From the NCBI RefSeq assembly GCF_030315685.1, contig NZ_JASXSI010000020.1, positions 1 to 64,000 of the forward strand: a stretch of 64,000 nucleotides of DNA. The letters are read 5' to 3'. Position 1 is the stretch's first letter. The number at the start of each line of letters is the position of its first letter. Positions 49,907 through 58,137 of this stretch are shown piece after piece. The DNA is from Gordonia sp. ABSL11-1. GTDB lineage: Bacteria; Actinomycetota; Actinomycetes; Mycobacteriales; Mycobacteriaceae. The position numbers and the translations under genes are program-made. Under the pieces are notes generated by a model, which saw only the letters and a list, made by a program, of their open reading frames with translations, did no database searches and was not told the DNA's origin.

Positions 49907-50557
49907 GTGGTGGTGGCCGGCGACGACTCCGAGGACCCGACCCCCGAGTTCTACCCAGAGGGGGCACGGGACGCGCAGCGCGCCGTTCCCGCCGCCGGTC
50001 GCGTCCGGCCGGGCACCCTTCTCCTCGCCTCCACCGACCTCCTCGAACCCACGTTCGCCCGTACTGTCATCTACGTGATGGAACACAACGACGGCGGCAG
50101 TCTGGGCGTGGTGATCAACCGGATGAGCCAGACGGCGGTGCACAATCTGCTGCCTCAATGGACCGATCTCGCGGCATCGCCGCGGGCGCTGTTCGTCGGC
50201 GGACCGGTCAAGCAGGACGCCGCGTTGTGTCTGGGTGTCGTCAAACTCGGCGCCGACATCAGTGGGTACGAGGCATTGCGTCCGGTGGACGGCCGGGTCG
50301 TGCTCGTCGATCTCGACGGCGATCCGGAGGAGTTGTCGGAGGTGATCGAGGGCGTCCGCGTGTTCGCCGGGTACTCGGGGTGGGGAATCGGCCAGCTCGA
50401 CGGCGAACTCGAACAGAACAGCTGGATGCTCGCCTCGGCGTTGGCCAAGGATCTCCTCGCCCCGCCGACCGCCGACCTCTGGGGTGAGGTCCTGCGCCGC
50501 CAGCCGTGGCCGATGCCGCTGTTCGCGAGTCACCCGCTGGACGTGTCCCGCAACTGA
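49907..50557 (+). CDS. YqgE/AlgH family protein (UPF0301)
   Basis: 216 residues from a run of GTG codons at 49907. The family core is complete: GTLLLASTDLLEPTFARTVIYVMEHNDGGSLGVVINR, then LFVGGPVKQDAALCLG, VRVFAGYSGWGIGQLDGELEQNSW. These proteins have a conserved fold without an agreed activity; in Pseudomonas AlgH affects alginate production. It is divergent from the MFS gene and followed by a decayed gene. Confidence 0.93.
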   Translation: MVVAGDDSEDPTPEFYPEGARDAQRAVPAAGRVRPGTLLLASTDLLEPTFARTVIYVMEHNDGGSLGVVINRMSQTAVHNLLPQWTDLAASPRALFVGGPVKQDAALCLGVVKLGADISGYEALRPVDGRVVLVDLDGDPEELSEVIEGVRVFAGYSGWGIGQLDGELEQNSWMLASALAKDLLAPPTADLWGEVLRRQPWPMPLFASHPLDVSRN

Positions 50558-50639
50558 GCTCGACCGCGACCGCGACCGAGTCGGGTAGTCGGCCGCCAGG
50601 GCAGGAATCGTACGTTCGTTGCCCCCGTCGTCGGCGGCG

Positions 50640-50928
50640 GTGCAGAGCCATCGCATCGACATCCACGACTGCGGTCAGCCGTACACACGGCTGCGCAAGC
50701 GGAACAAGATTCTCAACGTGCCGACCAACCAGGGCCGAATCGTGGTGGAGTCCACCGCGGATCGCAGTCACTGTCCGAACATCAGGGCGCAGATCATGTT
50801 CGACGCCGGGTCTGGGAAGAGCAGACCTGCGCGCCGGCCAGCGCGACTGTAACCGCGGGTATCTCGAAGCACTGGGGTGGCAACCTCCGCATCGAGACCG
50901 ATCGCGACGTCGCCAACGGCATCGGATG
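50640..50928 (+). pseudogene. frameshifted remnant of a small cysteine-containing protein
   Basis: Two overlapping frames together read like one small protein. The first gives SHRIDIHDCGQPYTRLRKRN, NVPTNQGRIVVESTADRSHC and PNIRAQIMFDAG. The second continues VWEEQTCAPASATVTAGISK and HWGGNLRIETDRDVANGIG, then stops at 50928. The break is near the GGG at 50813-50815. No signal peptide or start codon with a ribosome site precedes it. It is probably the decayed copy of a small secreted protein. The remaining 530-base gap to the CocE-type gene shows only what should be that gene's promoter region. Confidence 0.45.
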
Positions 50929-51087
50929 ACGACGACGGTCACCCGGCCGCGTGGCATCCGTCCACCCCCGGGGCGAGGTGCCACGCGGTCGTTCTGCCAG
51001 GCCCACGAGAATCCGCCGGTGACGCAGACCACAATATCTGCTAGCTTTACGGTCGCTTGTCCCACACAAACCCGGGGGGTTCTGGAC

Positions 51088-53136
51088 GTGCGACTGGGGA
51101 GAATCACGGGGGCCATCGGTGTCCTCCTGTCGGTGACAATGGTGTCGTTCGTGCTGGTACCCTCGTCCGACGCGGCGCCGGCGACTCCGTCGGGTGGAGT
51201 GCCGGCCGCGCGGTGGGCGGCGTCGCACGACGGCCCGCAGCCCTATTCGGGCGTATCTGTCACGTGGGATGTGCCGATCCGGATGAGTGACGGAACAGTG
51301 TTGCGCGCCAACGTGTATCGTCCCGCCGATCGTGGGGGACGGGCCACCGCGAAGCGAAACCCGGTGATCGTGAACATGACGCCGTACACCAAACTCATCA
51401 CGGCCCTCGGCACGGCCGTCACCCAGCATCCCGTGCTCGAACCGCTGCTCACCCAGATCGCGACGACCGTCGGGCAGGTCAGCAAGCCCATCAGCGGGGC
51501 GCTCGACATCGCCCAGCTCACCGACACCCTCCGCGACGGCGGTGCCCGTACCTTCCTCGCCGATCTCGATCTCGTCCGCAGTGGCTACACACAGGTGGTG
51601 GTCGATGTTCGTGGAACCGGCTTCTCACAGGGGAAATGGGATGTGTTCCAGAGCCGGGAGCAGACCGACACGGTCGAGGTCATCGACTGGGCGGCACGTC
51701 AGAGGTGGTCGATCGGCACGATCGGCATGTCCGGTGTGTCCTACTCGGCGATCAATCAGCTGCAGGCGGCCAACAAGAACCCGCCGGCCCTCAAGGCGAT
51801 CTTCCCGGTCGAGCCCGGGGGCGACCTGATCCGCGACATCGTGGCGCCCGGTGGCGCCCTGGGCGTCGGCTTCCTGCCGCTGTGGCTCACCCTCGTCAAC
51901 ACGACCAAGATGGTGCCGAACGTGGCGTCGATGCTGAACGGCACCTTCGACTGGAAGTGGTTGGCGGACCGCATCTCCGACCCTCTCACGTTCTATCCGC
52001 AGCTGTTCGCGGCGCTGCTGACCCCGGACATCCCCTCGGTACCGCCGGAACTCGACGAGCTGCTCACGACCAACTCGGAACCACGCAAGGCGTGGGTCGA
52101 CCACGCCGAACGGATCACCACTCCGACGTTCATCTACGGCGGATGGTTCGATCTCTTCACCAACAGTGAAGTGCGGATGTACAATTCGATTCCGCTGCCA
52201 CCCGGCCGTAAGCAGCTCATCATGGGCGACGGCTATCACCTGACCGTCGGTGGGGGGCAGCAGGGCCGGGCCAACACCCCACCTCGGCTGGACGTGCTGC
52301 AGAAGGCCTGGTTCGACAAGTGGCTCAAGGGGATCGACAACGGCATCGACTCGTACGGTCCCGTCAACCTCAAGCAGGTCGGCGACCCTTGGATCACCGC
52401 CCAGCAGTTCCCGCGCGCAGGGATGTCGCGGCAGCGTCTCTACCTCGACGACCGTCGCAGCGGGACCGCACCGTATGCGGTCCGCGACGGCAGCCTCACC
52501 ACCGGCGTTCCCGATTCACGCGGACGTCTGACCGTCTCGCCCGGCCTGGCCACCGTGTGTTCCCGTGACGCCGCGCAACAGTTGGCCGGCGCCCTCGCGC
52601 TGTTCCCGTTCTGCGCCAAGGATGCCCGCATCTCCGAACGCAACGCGCTCAGCTTCACGACGGCACCCATGGCGACCACCCGGAGCGTGTCGGGGTACAC
52701 CAACCTGCACCTGAACACCGTTATGGATGCCACCGACGGCTACTGGACCGCGACCCTCAACGATGTCGCGCCCGACGGCACGTCGAAGGTCATCAGTTCC
52801 GGACAGGTGATGGCCTCGCTGCGCGGCTACGACCGGCAGCGGTCGCAGTTCGCGCCCAACGGTGATGTCATCGACCCGTTCTACACGTTGACCCTCGCCT
52901 CGCGGCAGCGCGTCGCGCCCGGCAGGCCGGTCACCCTCGACATCGGGCTGTTGCCCACCGAGGCGCTGGTCCGGCCCGGGCACCGACTCCGCGTCGACGT
53001 CTTCGCGATGAATTTCCCGCGCGGACTCCCGTTGCGCCCGTTGCTGAACGAGTCCCAGTTGCGTCCGCAGCACATTCAGCTCGACCCGAACCGGCCGAGT
53101 TTCGTGAACCTGCCGCTGTCGCGGCCGGTGGGATAG
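51088..53136 (+). CDS. Secreted CocE/NonD-family (X-Pro peptidase S15) hydrolase
   Basis: 682 residues from the GTG at 51088, which has GGGGGG eight bases upstream. A signal peptide is evident (RLGRITGAIGVLLSVTMVSFVLVPSSDA). The N-terminal alpha/beta hydrolase has SDGTVLRANVYRP and the nucleophile in GMSGVSYS (Ser215). Asp355 in GGWFDLFTN and His384 in GDGYHLT complete the triad. The C-terminal jelly-roll domain holds LRVDVFAMNFPR. CocE-type enzymes cleave esters or peptide bonds of small substrates outside the cell. Nothing nearby indicates its substrate. Confidence 0.92.
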   Translation: MRLGRITGAIGVLLSVTMVSFVLVPSSDAAPATPSGGVPAARWAASHDGPQPYSGVSVTWDVPIRMSDGTVLRANVYRPADRGGRATAKRNPVIVNMTPYTKLITALGTAVTQHPVLEPLLTQIATTVGQVSKPISGALDIAQLTDTLRDGGARTFLADLDLVRSGYTQVVVDVRGTGFSQGKWDVFQSREQTDTVEVIDWAARQRWSIGTIGMSGVSYSAINQLQAANKNPPALKAIFPVEPGGDLIRDIVAPGGALGVGFLPLWLTLVNTTKMVPNVASMLNGTFDWKWLADRISDPLTFYPQLFAALLTPDIPSVPPELDELLTTNSEPRKAWVDHAERITTPTFIYGGWFDLFTNSEVRMYNSIPLPPGRKQLIMGDGYHLTVGGGQQGRANTPPRLDVLQKAWFDKWLKGIDNGIDSYGPVNLKQVGDPWITAQQFPRAGMSRQRLYLDDRRSGTAPYAVRDGSLTTGVPDSRGRLTVSPGLATVCSRDAAQQLAGALALFPFCAKDARISERNALSFTTAPMATTRSVSGYTNLHLNTVMDATDGYWTATLNDVAPDGTSKVISSGQVMASLRGYDRQRSQFAPNGDVIDPFYTLTLASRQRVAPGRPVTLDIGLLPTEALVRPGHRLRVDVFAMNFPRGLPLRPLLNESQLRPQHIQLDPNRPSFVNLPLSRPVG

Positions 53137-53154
53137 GGCTCGGCGGACCGTGGG

Positions 53155-53487
53155 TCAGTTGCCCGGCGCGAGTTGCTCCACCCCGACTGCGGTGCCGTAG
53201 GCGCACACCTCGATCGCGGAGTCGCTGAACTCCGTGGTCTCGAAGCGAAAAGCGACCACCGCGTTGGCGCCTCGCTGCTGCGCTTCGGCGGCGAGACGTT
53301 CGAGCGCCTCCTGGCGGCACTCGTGCAGGAGCTTGGTGATGCCCTTGAGCTCGCCGCCGGCAAGCGACTTCAGGCCGGCGCCGATGTTCGAGGCGATGTG
53401 CCGTGACCGGACGGTGAGTCCGAAGACCTCCCCGAAGGTGTGGGCGATGCGGTAGCCGGGGATGTCGTTGGTGGTGACGATGATCAT
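53155..53487 (-). CDS. YbjQ family protein
   Basis: 110 residues from the ATG at 53487; AGGAG lies seven bases upstream. It has the YbjQ pattern: TTNDIPGYRI, GLTVRSRHIASNIGAGLKSLAGGELKG, AAEAQQRGANAVVAFRFET and EVCAYGTAVGVE. The family forms a pentameric beta-rich fold without known activity. Its start overlaps the stop of the DUF2254 fusion as ATGA, so the two are coupled and likely act together at the membrane. Confidence 0.93.
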   Translation of the reverse strand: MIIVTTNDIPGYRIAHTFGEVFGLTVRSRHIASNIGAGLKSLAGGELKGITKLLHECRQEALERLAAEAQQRGANAVVAFRFETTEFSDSAIEVCAYGTAVGVEQLAPGN

Positions 53488-55658
53488 CGGTCTGCTCCTG
53501 TCTGTCGTGTGTTGATCTGCAGTCTGCGTGGACGGATGAGTCCGGATTCCGATCCGTAGCCCTGACGGTCGGCGGCTTCCGCGAGTCGTCGGTCCAGCGA
53601 GGTGGACCAGTCGGCCACCTCGTCGTGGAGCGCGGCCATGCGCTCCACGAGCGGGCCTTGTTGGTCGCCGGGACATTGGTCGGCGAGGGTCTCGAACAGG
53701 GCCCGCAGCCTGCGTTGGACCTGAATGGATCCTCGGCCGTAGTGCCGGATCTGATCGGTGCCGATACCGACGTAATCGCCCCATGTGCGACGGTATCCGC
53801 CGATCAGGGTCAGCGAGTTGTTCTGCGCCTCGGCCCGGACCCTCGGGGCGATGAAGAGCAGGAGGTCCTCCGTGTGGTCGAGAGCCTGCACCGCTCGGCT
53901 GGGGTCGTTGATGGCCGGCGACAGAGCTTTGAGAGCGACATCCGAGATCGCCTGCAGCGCAGCGGCCGGGCTCACGGACGGTCGATGTGTGTCCCCGAAG
54001 AGCAGGCACGACAGCAGTTGGTGCGCTCGCACGAACCGATCATCGCCGACGATCTCGAAGACTCCGGCATTGTGCGGTACGTAGTCACCGATGCCGACGA
54101 GCAGATCCACCCGCACATCCCACCGGATCGCAAGACGCTGGATGCGCGCCAAGTCGATGGCGAGGAGCACGCGCCCCTGGGAGGGCGTGTCGCGCAGCGT
54201 CACAACGAGACTCACCGGACCGGGATCCCGAGTGACGTCCTCGGTGCTGACAGCTGTCTGAGTGGCGACCTCGCCGGGCAGATCCGGGTACAGCCTGCGC
54301 ACCGCCGCTCGGCCTTCGGACTCGATCCAGCGTAGGAGTTGCGACGAGTTCAGAATGCTGCCGACCTTGGCCACGAGCACCATGAACATGAATGTGCTCG
54401 CGAGGGTGAGGACGATGGCGATCACTGTCGAGATCACCGGTGCTTCCTGCTCGTTGGCCACCGTCGCGAGGTCGACCGCGACGATGACGGCGAACGCGAA
54501 CGTCGCGAGAAAGAGGCCGATGGATGCGCGCATCACCCTGTCCTGCTGGAACATCGGGATCACACGCACGGAGATCTGCGATGCCCCGAACTGCATGGCA
54601 AGGGTGACCGCGGTGAACACCAGACCCGTGAGGGTCGCCATGGCGCCGGCGATGACGCCCAGCAGGGTTGCCGTGGTGTCGGCGTCGAGGGCCTGAATGC
54701 CGAAGGAGTCGTCGATGCCGACGGAGATCAGGCCCGCGACGATCGCGACGACGACCATCGCGGTCGGCAGCCGCCAGGGTGGGTCCCGCTTCAGCTCTCG
54801 GCGCGTCCGCCGCCAGCGCAGCGCTGCGGCCATGCGGTTCGGCGCAGTCCGCTGCGGGACGATCGTGTGAGGCAGGACAGCAGGGGTCGGGTCCGGCTCG
54901 GGCACCCCGAATCGTCCGGCGACGGCCTCCTGGACGACGACCTTCCAGCGCACGACCGGTTCGCGATATCGCCGCTCGCGGCGGATCGCCTTCTCCAGCT
55001 TGGCCGGACGCTCGACGTACCGCCACCGCGCCCACGGCGACTTGGGCCGCGCTATCCGCAGGGCGCCGAAGAACAGCAGCGGAGCAAAGAAGAGGCCGAT
55101 CAGGCCCGTCCACAGCTTGCCCTTCAGGAGGGTGATGACCGCGAGGGTGACCACCCCGGCCAGGAACACCAGCACCACGATCCGCGTCGTCGTGTCGGCC
55201 GCCTCCTGATACTCGGTGAACTCACCGAAACCGATGGGGCGCAGGCCCATCAGGAACAGCAGACCGATCGCGATCGCCACGAACACGGCGTCGATCGATG
55301 AACGACCCTCCTCTTCCCAGTACACATCGCGCAAATGCAGGATGAGCGCGAACTCATCGAGCACGAGGGCGCAACCGATCCCGAACACCGACGCCAGCAC
55401 GCAGTTGGCCACCGGGGTGTGAAAACTCGCGAGCGCGACGAACGAGAATCCCGAGATCAGCATCAGGATCATGCCGAAGAACTCGTGATGCATGTGCACC
55501 CCGCCCGGGGTCACATTGCCTGGCCACCAGCTCACCTCCGCCCGGATCATCCGAACGCTGAGCCTGATGAAGAGGAAGGTCAGCACAAAGGCGACCAGGA
55601 GGAAGAACAGCGGCAGACGCCCGGTATCGACGATCGTGTGCTCGAACCACCGGGTCAT
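53484..55658 (-). CDS. DUF2254 membrane protein with extra N-terminal membrane domain
   Basis: 724 residues from the ATG at 55658. Residues 1-220 form a membrane domain with about six helices and a short histidine pair in GGVHMHHEFFGMI. A basic cytoplasmic linker (220-310) follows. The DUF2254 domain then begins near PPWRLPTAMVVVAIVAGLISVGID, with helices, LTGLVFTAVTLAMQFGASQISVRV, and a large cytoplasmic part (DTPSQGRVLLAIDLARIQRLA, ALSPAINDPSRAVQALD). DUF2254 proteins are usually near 430 residues, so this is a fusion. Function unknown; a channel or sensor is suggested by layout only. YbjQ is co-translated. Confidence 0.88.
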   Translation of the reverse strand: MTRWFEHTIVDTGRLPLFFLLVAFVLTFLFIRLSVRMIRAEVSWWPGNVTPGGVHMHHEFFGMILMLISGFSFVALASFHTPVANCVLASVFGIGCALVLDEFALILHLRDVYWEEEGRSSIDAVFVAIAIGLLFLMGLRPIGFGEFTEYQEAADTTTRIVVLVFLAGVVTLAVITLLKGKLWTGLIGLFFAPLLFFGALRIARPKSPWARWRYVERPAKLEKAIRRERRYREPVVRWKVVVQEAVAGRFGVPEPDPTPAVLPHTIVPQRTAPNRMAAALRWRRTRRELKRDPPWRLPTAMVVVAIVAGLISVGIDDSFGIQALDADTTATLLGVIAGAMATLTGLVFTAVTLAMQFGASQISVRVIPMFQQDRVMRASIGLFLATFAFAVIVAVDLATVANEQEAPVISTVIAIVLTLASTFMFMVLVAKVGSILNSSQLLRWIESEGRAAVRRLYPDLPGEVATQTAVSTEDVTRDPGPVSLVVTLRDTPSQGRVLLAIDLARIQRLAIRWDVRVDLLVGIGDYVPHNAGVFEIVGDDRFVRAHQLLSCLLFGDTHRPSVSPAAALQAISDVALKALSPAINDPSRAVQALDHTEDLLLFIAPRVRAEAQNNSLTLIGGYRRTWGDYVGIGTDQIRHYGRGSIQVQRRLRALFETLADQCPGDQQGPLVERMAALHDEVADWSTSLDRRLAEAADRQGYGSESGLIRPRRLQINTRQTGADR

Positions 55659-55730
55659 GAGCGAAGCGTAGTTCGGCGCGGTGTGCGAGCGGAGGAAAAA
55701 GGGCGGCCGACGCACGCACCCCGATTGTGT

Positions 55731-55762
55731 GACATCACCCTTGTTCCATCGTGGGTGATGTC
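55731..55762. terminator. hairpin between XRE-cupin and DUF2254 genes
   Basis: GACATCACCC and GGGTGATGTC form a perfect 10-bp stem around a 12-base loop. It lies 15 bases after the XRE-cupin stop and 73 bases before the DUF2254 start, both on the minus strand. It may end the SdpI-BASS-XRE unit, or be a regulator dyad; no T-run follows. Confidence 0.45.
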
Positions 55763-55777
55763 GCGAAGTAGGGGTGC

Positions 55778-56443
55778 CTACTCCGACTCGTGATTGTCCG
55801 GGTAGGCGGTGACGGCGAGGAACCGGATCGGCAGCCGGACGAGATCGTGCGGGCCGTGGATGCCTTCGCCGTCGAGCAGCAGGCAGTCGCCGGGACGCAG
55901 TGTGTACTCGGCGTTTCCGTGCCCGTAGACCATCACACCTTCGAGCATGTACAGCATCTCGGTGCCCGGATGTTGAAAGCGGGGAAACACCTCGCTGTCG
56001 TCGGTCAGGGTGACCAGCACCGGTTCCAATCGTTTGTGTTGGCCACGCAGCCCGCCGAGCAGCTCGTAGTGATGGCCTACCCGAGTGCCTCGTCCGACGA
56101 TCACCGCGCCCTTGCCGGACTCGGTGTAGATGGCCTCGCGTTCGACGTCGGCGCCGCGGAACAAGGAGGTGACCGGGACGTCGAGACCGGCCGCGAGCCG
56201 TGCCAGAGTCGAGAGGCTGCACGAGGTCTGGGCGTTCTCGATCTTCGACAGCATCGCCTTGGAGATGCCGACCTTCGTCGCCATGTCGGCCACCGACATC
56301 CCGGCATTGCGTCGGAGCAGGCGCACCTGATGAGCGATCGCGGCCTCGAGGTCGCCGCCCGTCGGGGCGTCACCCACGACCTCCCGCTGGACGGGTGCGG
56401 GGTCTCCGGTGTCGCGGACCGTCTTCGAAACGTCGGCACTCAT
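55778..56443 (-). CDS. XRE-family regulator with C-terminal cupin
   Basis: 221 residues. The HTH is IAHQVRLLRRNAGMSVADMATKVGISKAMLSKIENAQTSCSLSTLARLAAGLDVPVTSLF (about 36-95). The cupin follows, with the small-ligand barrel shown by PRFQHPGTEMLYMLEGVMVYGHGNAEYTLRPGDCLLLDGEGIHGPHDL. Such proteins typically repress a neighbouring uptake or catabolic gene until the cupin binds its ligand. It lies 17 bases downstream of the BASS transporter and is probably its regulator. A small dyad overlaps the region before its start. Confidence 0.92.
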   Translation of the reverse strand: MSADVSKTVRDTGDPAPVQREVVGDAPTGGDLEAAIAHQVRLLRRNAGMSVADMATKVGISKAMLSKIENAQTSCSLSTLARLAAGLDVPVTSLFRGADVEREAIYTESGKGAVIVGRGTRVGHHYELLGGLRGQHKRLEPVLVTLTDDSEVFPRFQHPGTEMLYMLEGVMVYGHGNAEYTLRPGDCLLLDGEGIHGPHDLVRLPIRFLAVTAYPDNHESE

Positions 56444-56454
56444 GGGCGTAGTCT

Positions 56455-56468
56455 AACGAACTATCGTT
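56455..56468. promoter_or_regulatory. possible XRE operator
   Basis: AACGA and TCGTT form an inverted repeat around ACTA, 11 bases before the XRE-cupin start and overlapping the stop codon of the BASS gene. XRE-cupin regulators often bind such sites in front of their own gene. Confidence 0.35.
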
Positions 56469-57486
56469 TCCTCGCAGTGGACAAGCGGTCGACGTCGTCC
56501 GCGTCCCGTCCGTATCGGGTGGCCAGCCACGAGCACAGGATCAGCTGGATCTGGTGGAAGATCATCAGCGGCAGGATGATCAGCCCGACCGTGGTGCCGG
56601 AGAACAGGACCGTGGCCATCGGCAACCCGGTGGCGAGACTCTTCTTGGTCCCACAGAACTGGATGGCGATGAGGTCGGCTCGTTCGAAGCCCAGACGCTG
56701 CGGCACCCACCGGGTGACGACCAGCATCACGATGACAAGGATCAGGCAGATCACCATGACCGCGATCACTTCGTCGGCGTCGACGATCGACCAGATGCCG
56801 TCCCGGACTCCCTCACTGAACGCGACGTAGACGACCAGGACGATCGATCCACGGTCGGCGAACTTGGTCGCCCGCGCATGGCGGCCGAAGAACCCACCCA
56901 CCCACGGGCGGACGATCTGGCCGATGACGAACGGCACGAGGATCTGTCCGACGATCCGGAGGACCGCCGACGTGTCGATGTGCACCCCGTCGTCGGTGCT
57001 CATGAGTGCGACCACCAGTACCGGTGTCAGGAACACCCCGATGATGTTCGACGCCGACGCGCTCACGATCGCACCGGGCACGTTGCCGCGCGCGATGGAC
57101 GTGAACGCGATCGACGACTGGACCGTCGACGGGACCAGACACAGGAACAACAGCCCGGCAGCGAGGTCGGCACCGACGATCGGTGTCACGATCGGGCGTA
57201 TGGCCAGACCGATCACCGGGAACGCGACGAAGGTGAACGCGAGGATGGTCAGGTGCAGCCGCCAGTGCTTCAGACCGTCGAGCGCCTCACGCGGATGCAG
57301 CCGGGTGCCGTAGAGGAAGAACAGCAGGGCGATCGCCGCGACGACGGCCCAGTCGAGGATGTCGGCAGCCGACCCGCGGGCGGGCAGCAGCGCGGCGAGC
57401 GCGACCGCGGCCAGGATGGCGAGGATGAAGCCGTCGATAGGGGATCGGCGCAGCAGAGCACGCGCGACCGACAGCGGTGACGACAC
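56461..57486 (-). CDS. Bile acid:sodium symporter (BASS/SBF-like) family protein
   Basis: 341 residues with about ten membrane segments. Typical SBF-like features are [56 protein letters not shown] (with [10 protein letters not shown] after it) and [19 protein letters not shown]. The prokaryotic DUF4137-like branch transports organic anions. It is between SdpI (six bases upstream) and XRE-cupin (17 bases downstream) on the same strand, which looks like one operon. Substrate unknown. Confidence 0.9.
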   Translation of the reverse strand: MSSPLSVARALLRRSPIDGFILAILAAVALAALLPARGSAADILDWAVVAAIALLFFLYGTRLHPREALDGLKHWRLHLTILAFTFVAFPVIGLAIRPIVTPIVGADLAAGLLFLCLVPSTVQSSIAFTSIARGNVPGAIVSASASNIIGVFLTPVLVVALMSTDDGVHIDTSAVLRIVGQILVPFVIGQIVRPWVGGFFGRHARATKFADRGSIVLVVYVAFSEGVRDGIWSIVDADEVIAVMVICLILVIVMLVVTRWVPQRLGFERADLIAIQFCGTKKSLATGLPMATVLFSGTTVGLIILPLMIFHQIQLILCSWLATRYGRDADDVDRLSTARKR

Positions 57487-57492
57487 CGCGGG

Positions 57493-57987
57493 TCAGGCCT
57501 GGGCGGACTCGTTGGAGCAGACACCGCGCAGGCTGCAGGCACCGCAGCTGGAAGTGCCGCAATCATCCGCGGGCGACGACTCGTGCGCGACGTCGGTGGC
57601 CGATGTCTCGTGCGACGAACAGCAGGAACATCCGTCGTCGTCGGCGGCGAGCACGGCCGCGGCGCGGACACCGTACGCACTGACGAGTCCGACCACGAAC
57701 AGGGCCGCGATGAGGCCGACGACGGCGAAGACGATCGCCCAGTAACCGCCGACACCGAGCGTCACCAGCCCGCTGAGCAGCAGGATCCCGGCCGCACCGA
57801 GCATGCCGGGGGCGGCGACGCGGTTGGCGAGATCGAAGGCTTCGCGCGAGCGCATCGTCTCGTCGGCGCGCACCCCGATCCAGCGATTGAACGGGAGGCG
57901 CCCGATCAGGCCGAGCACACCGACGACAGCCAACACCGCGGCGAGCGCGAAGACGAGAACGGCGGCGACGACAGGCAGGGCACTCAC
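57493..57987 (-). CDS. SdpI-family membrane protein with Cys-rich tail
   Basis: 164 residues from the GTG at 57987. The first part holds SdpI features: [38 protein letters not shown] and two further membrane helices. Bacillus SdpI is an immunity protein and signal receptor for the killing peptide SdpC. The last 50 residues are unusual: eight or more cysteines in [29 protein letters not shown]. This may bind metal or form disulfides. It is six bases upstream of the transporter gene and divergent from leuS. Confidence 0.85.
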   Translation of the reverse strand: MSALPVVAAVLVFALAAVLAVVGVLGLIGRLPFNRWIGVRADETMRSREAFDLANRVAAPGMLGAAGILLLSGLVTLGVGGYWAIVFAVVGLIAALFVVGLVSAYGVRAAAVLAADDDGCSCCSSHETSATDVAHESSPADDCGTSSCGACSLRGVCSNESAQA

Positions 57988-58047
57988 GCCGACAAGGATA
58001 CGACTCCCTGTGGTGTGCCGACCAATCTGCGCCCGCGTGCTCTTGGC

Positions 58048-58093
58048 TGGTCGAGTATGCGACGAGCGCAGCGAGGAGATGTATCGAGACCAC
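58048..58093. repeat. REP-like palindromic repeat upstream of leuS
   Basis: TGGTCGAGTA at one end and ATCGAGACCA at the other form an imperfect dyad around GCGACGAGCGCAGCGAGG. This is the type of extragenic repeat (GGTCTCGATAC...CTCGACCA) common in Gordonia and Rhodococcus. A decayed relative (GGTATCGAGCC...CCGTATCGAG) follows leuS near 61021-61052. Confidence 0.6.
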
Positions 58094-58137
58094 TCCCCGT
58101 CGGCATCACCACTGAACGGACGATTTACGCTGGTCGG

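Noticed and set aside
50506-51087. N-terminal extension of the CocE-type hydrolase to 50506
   Set aside because: It runs through the end of the YqgE gene and precedes a clear signal peptide with its own ribosome site.
57583-58137. N-terminal extension of LeuS
   Set aside because: It lies antisense to SdpI and includes the REP-like repeat; normal LeuS begins near 58138.
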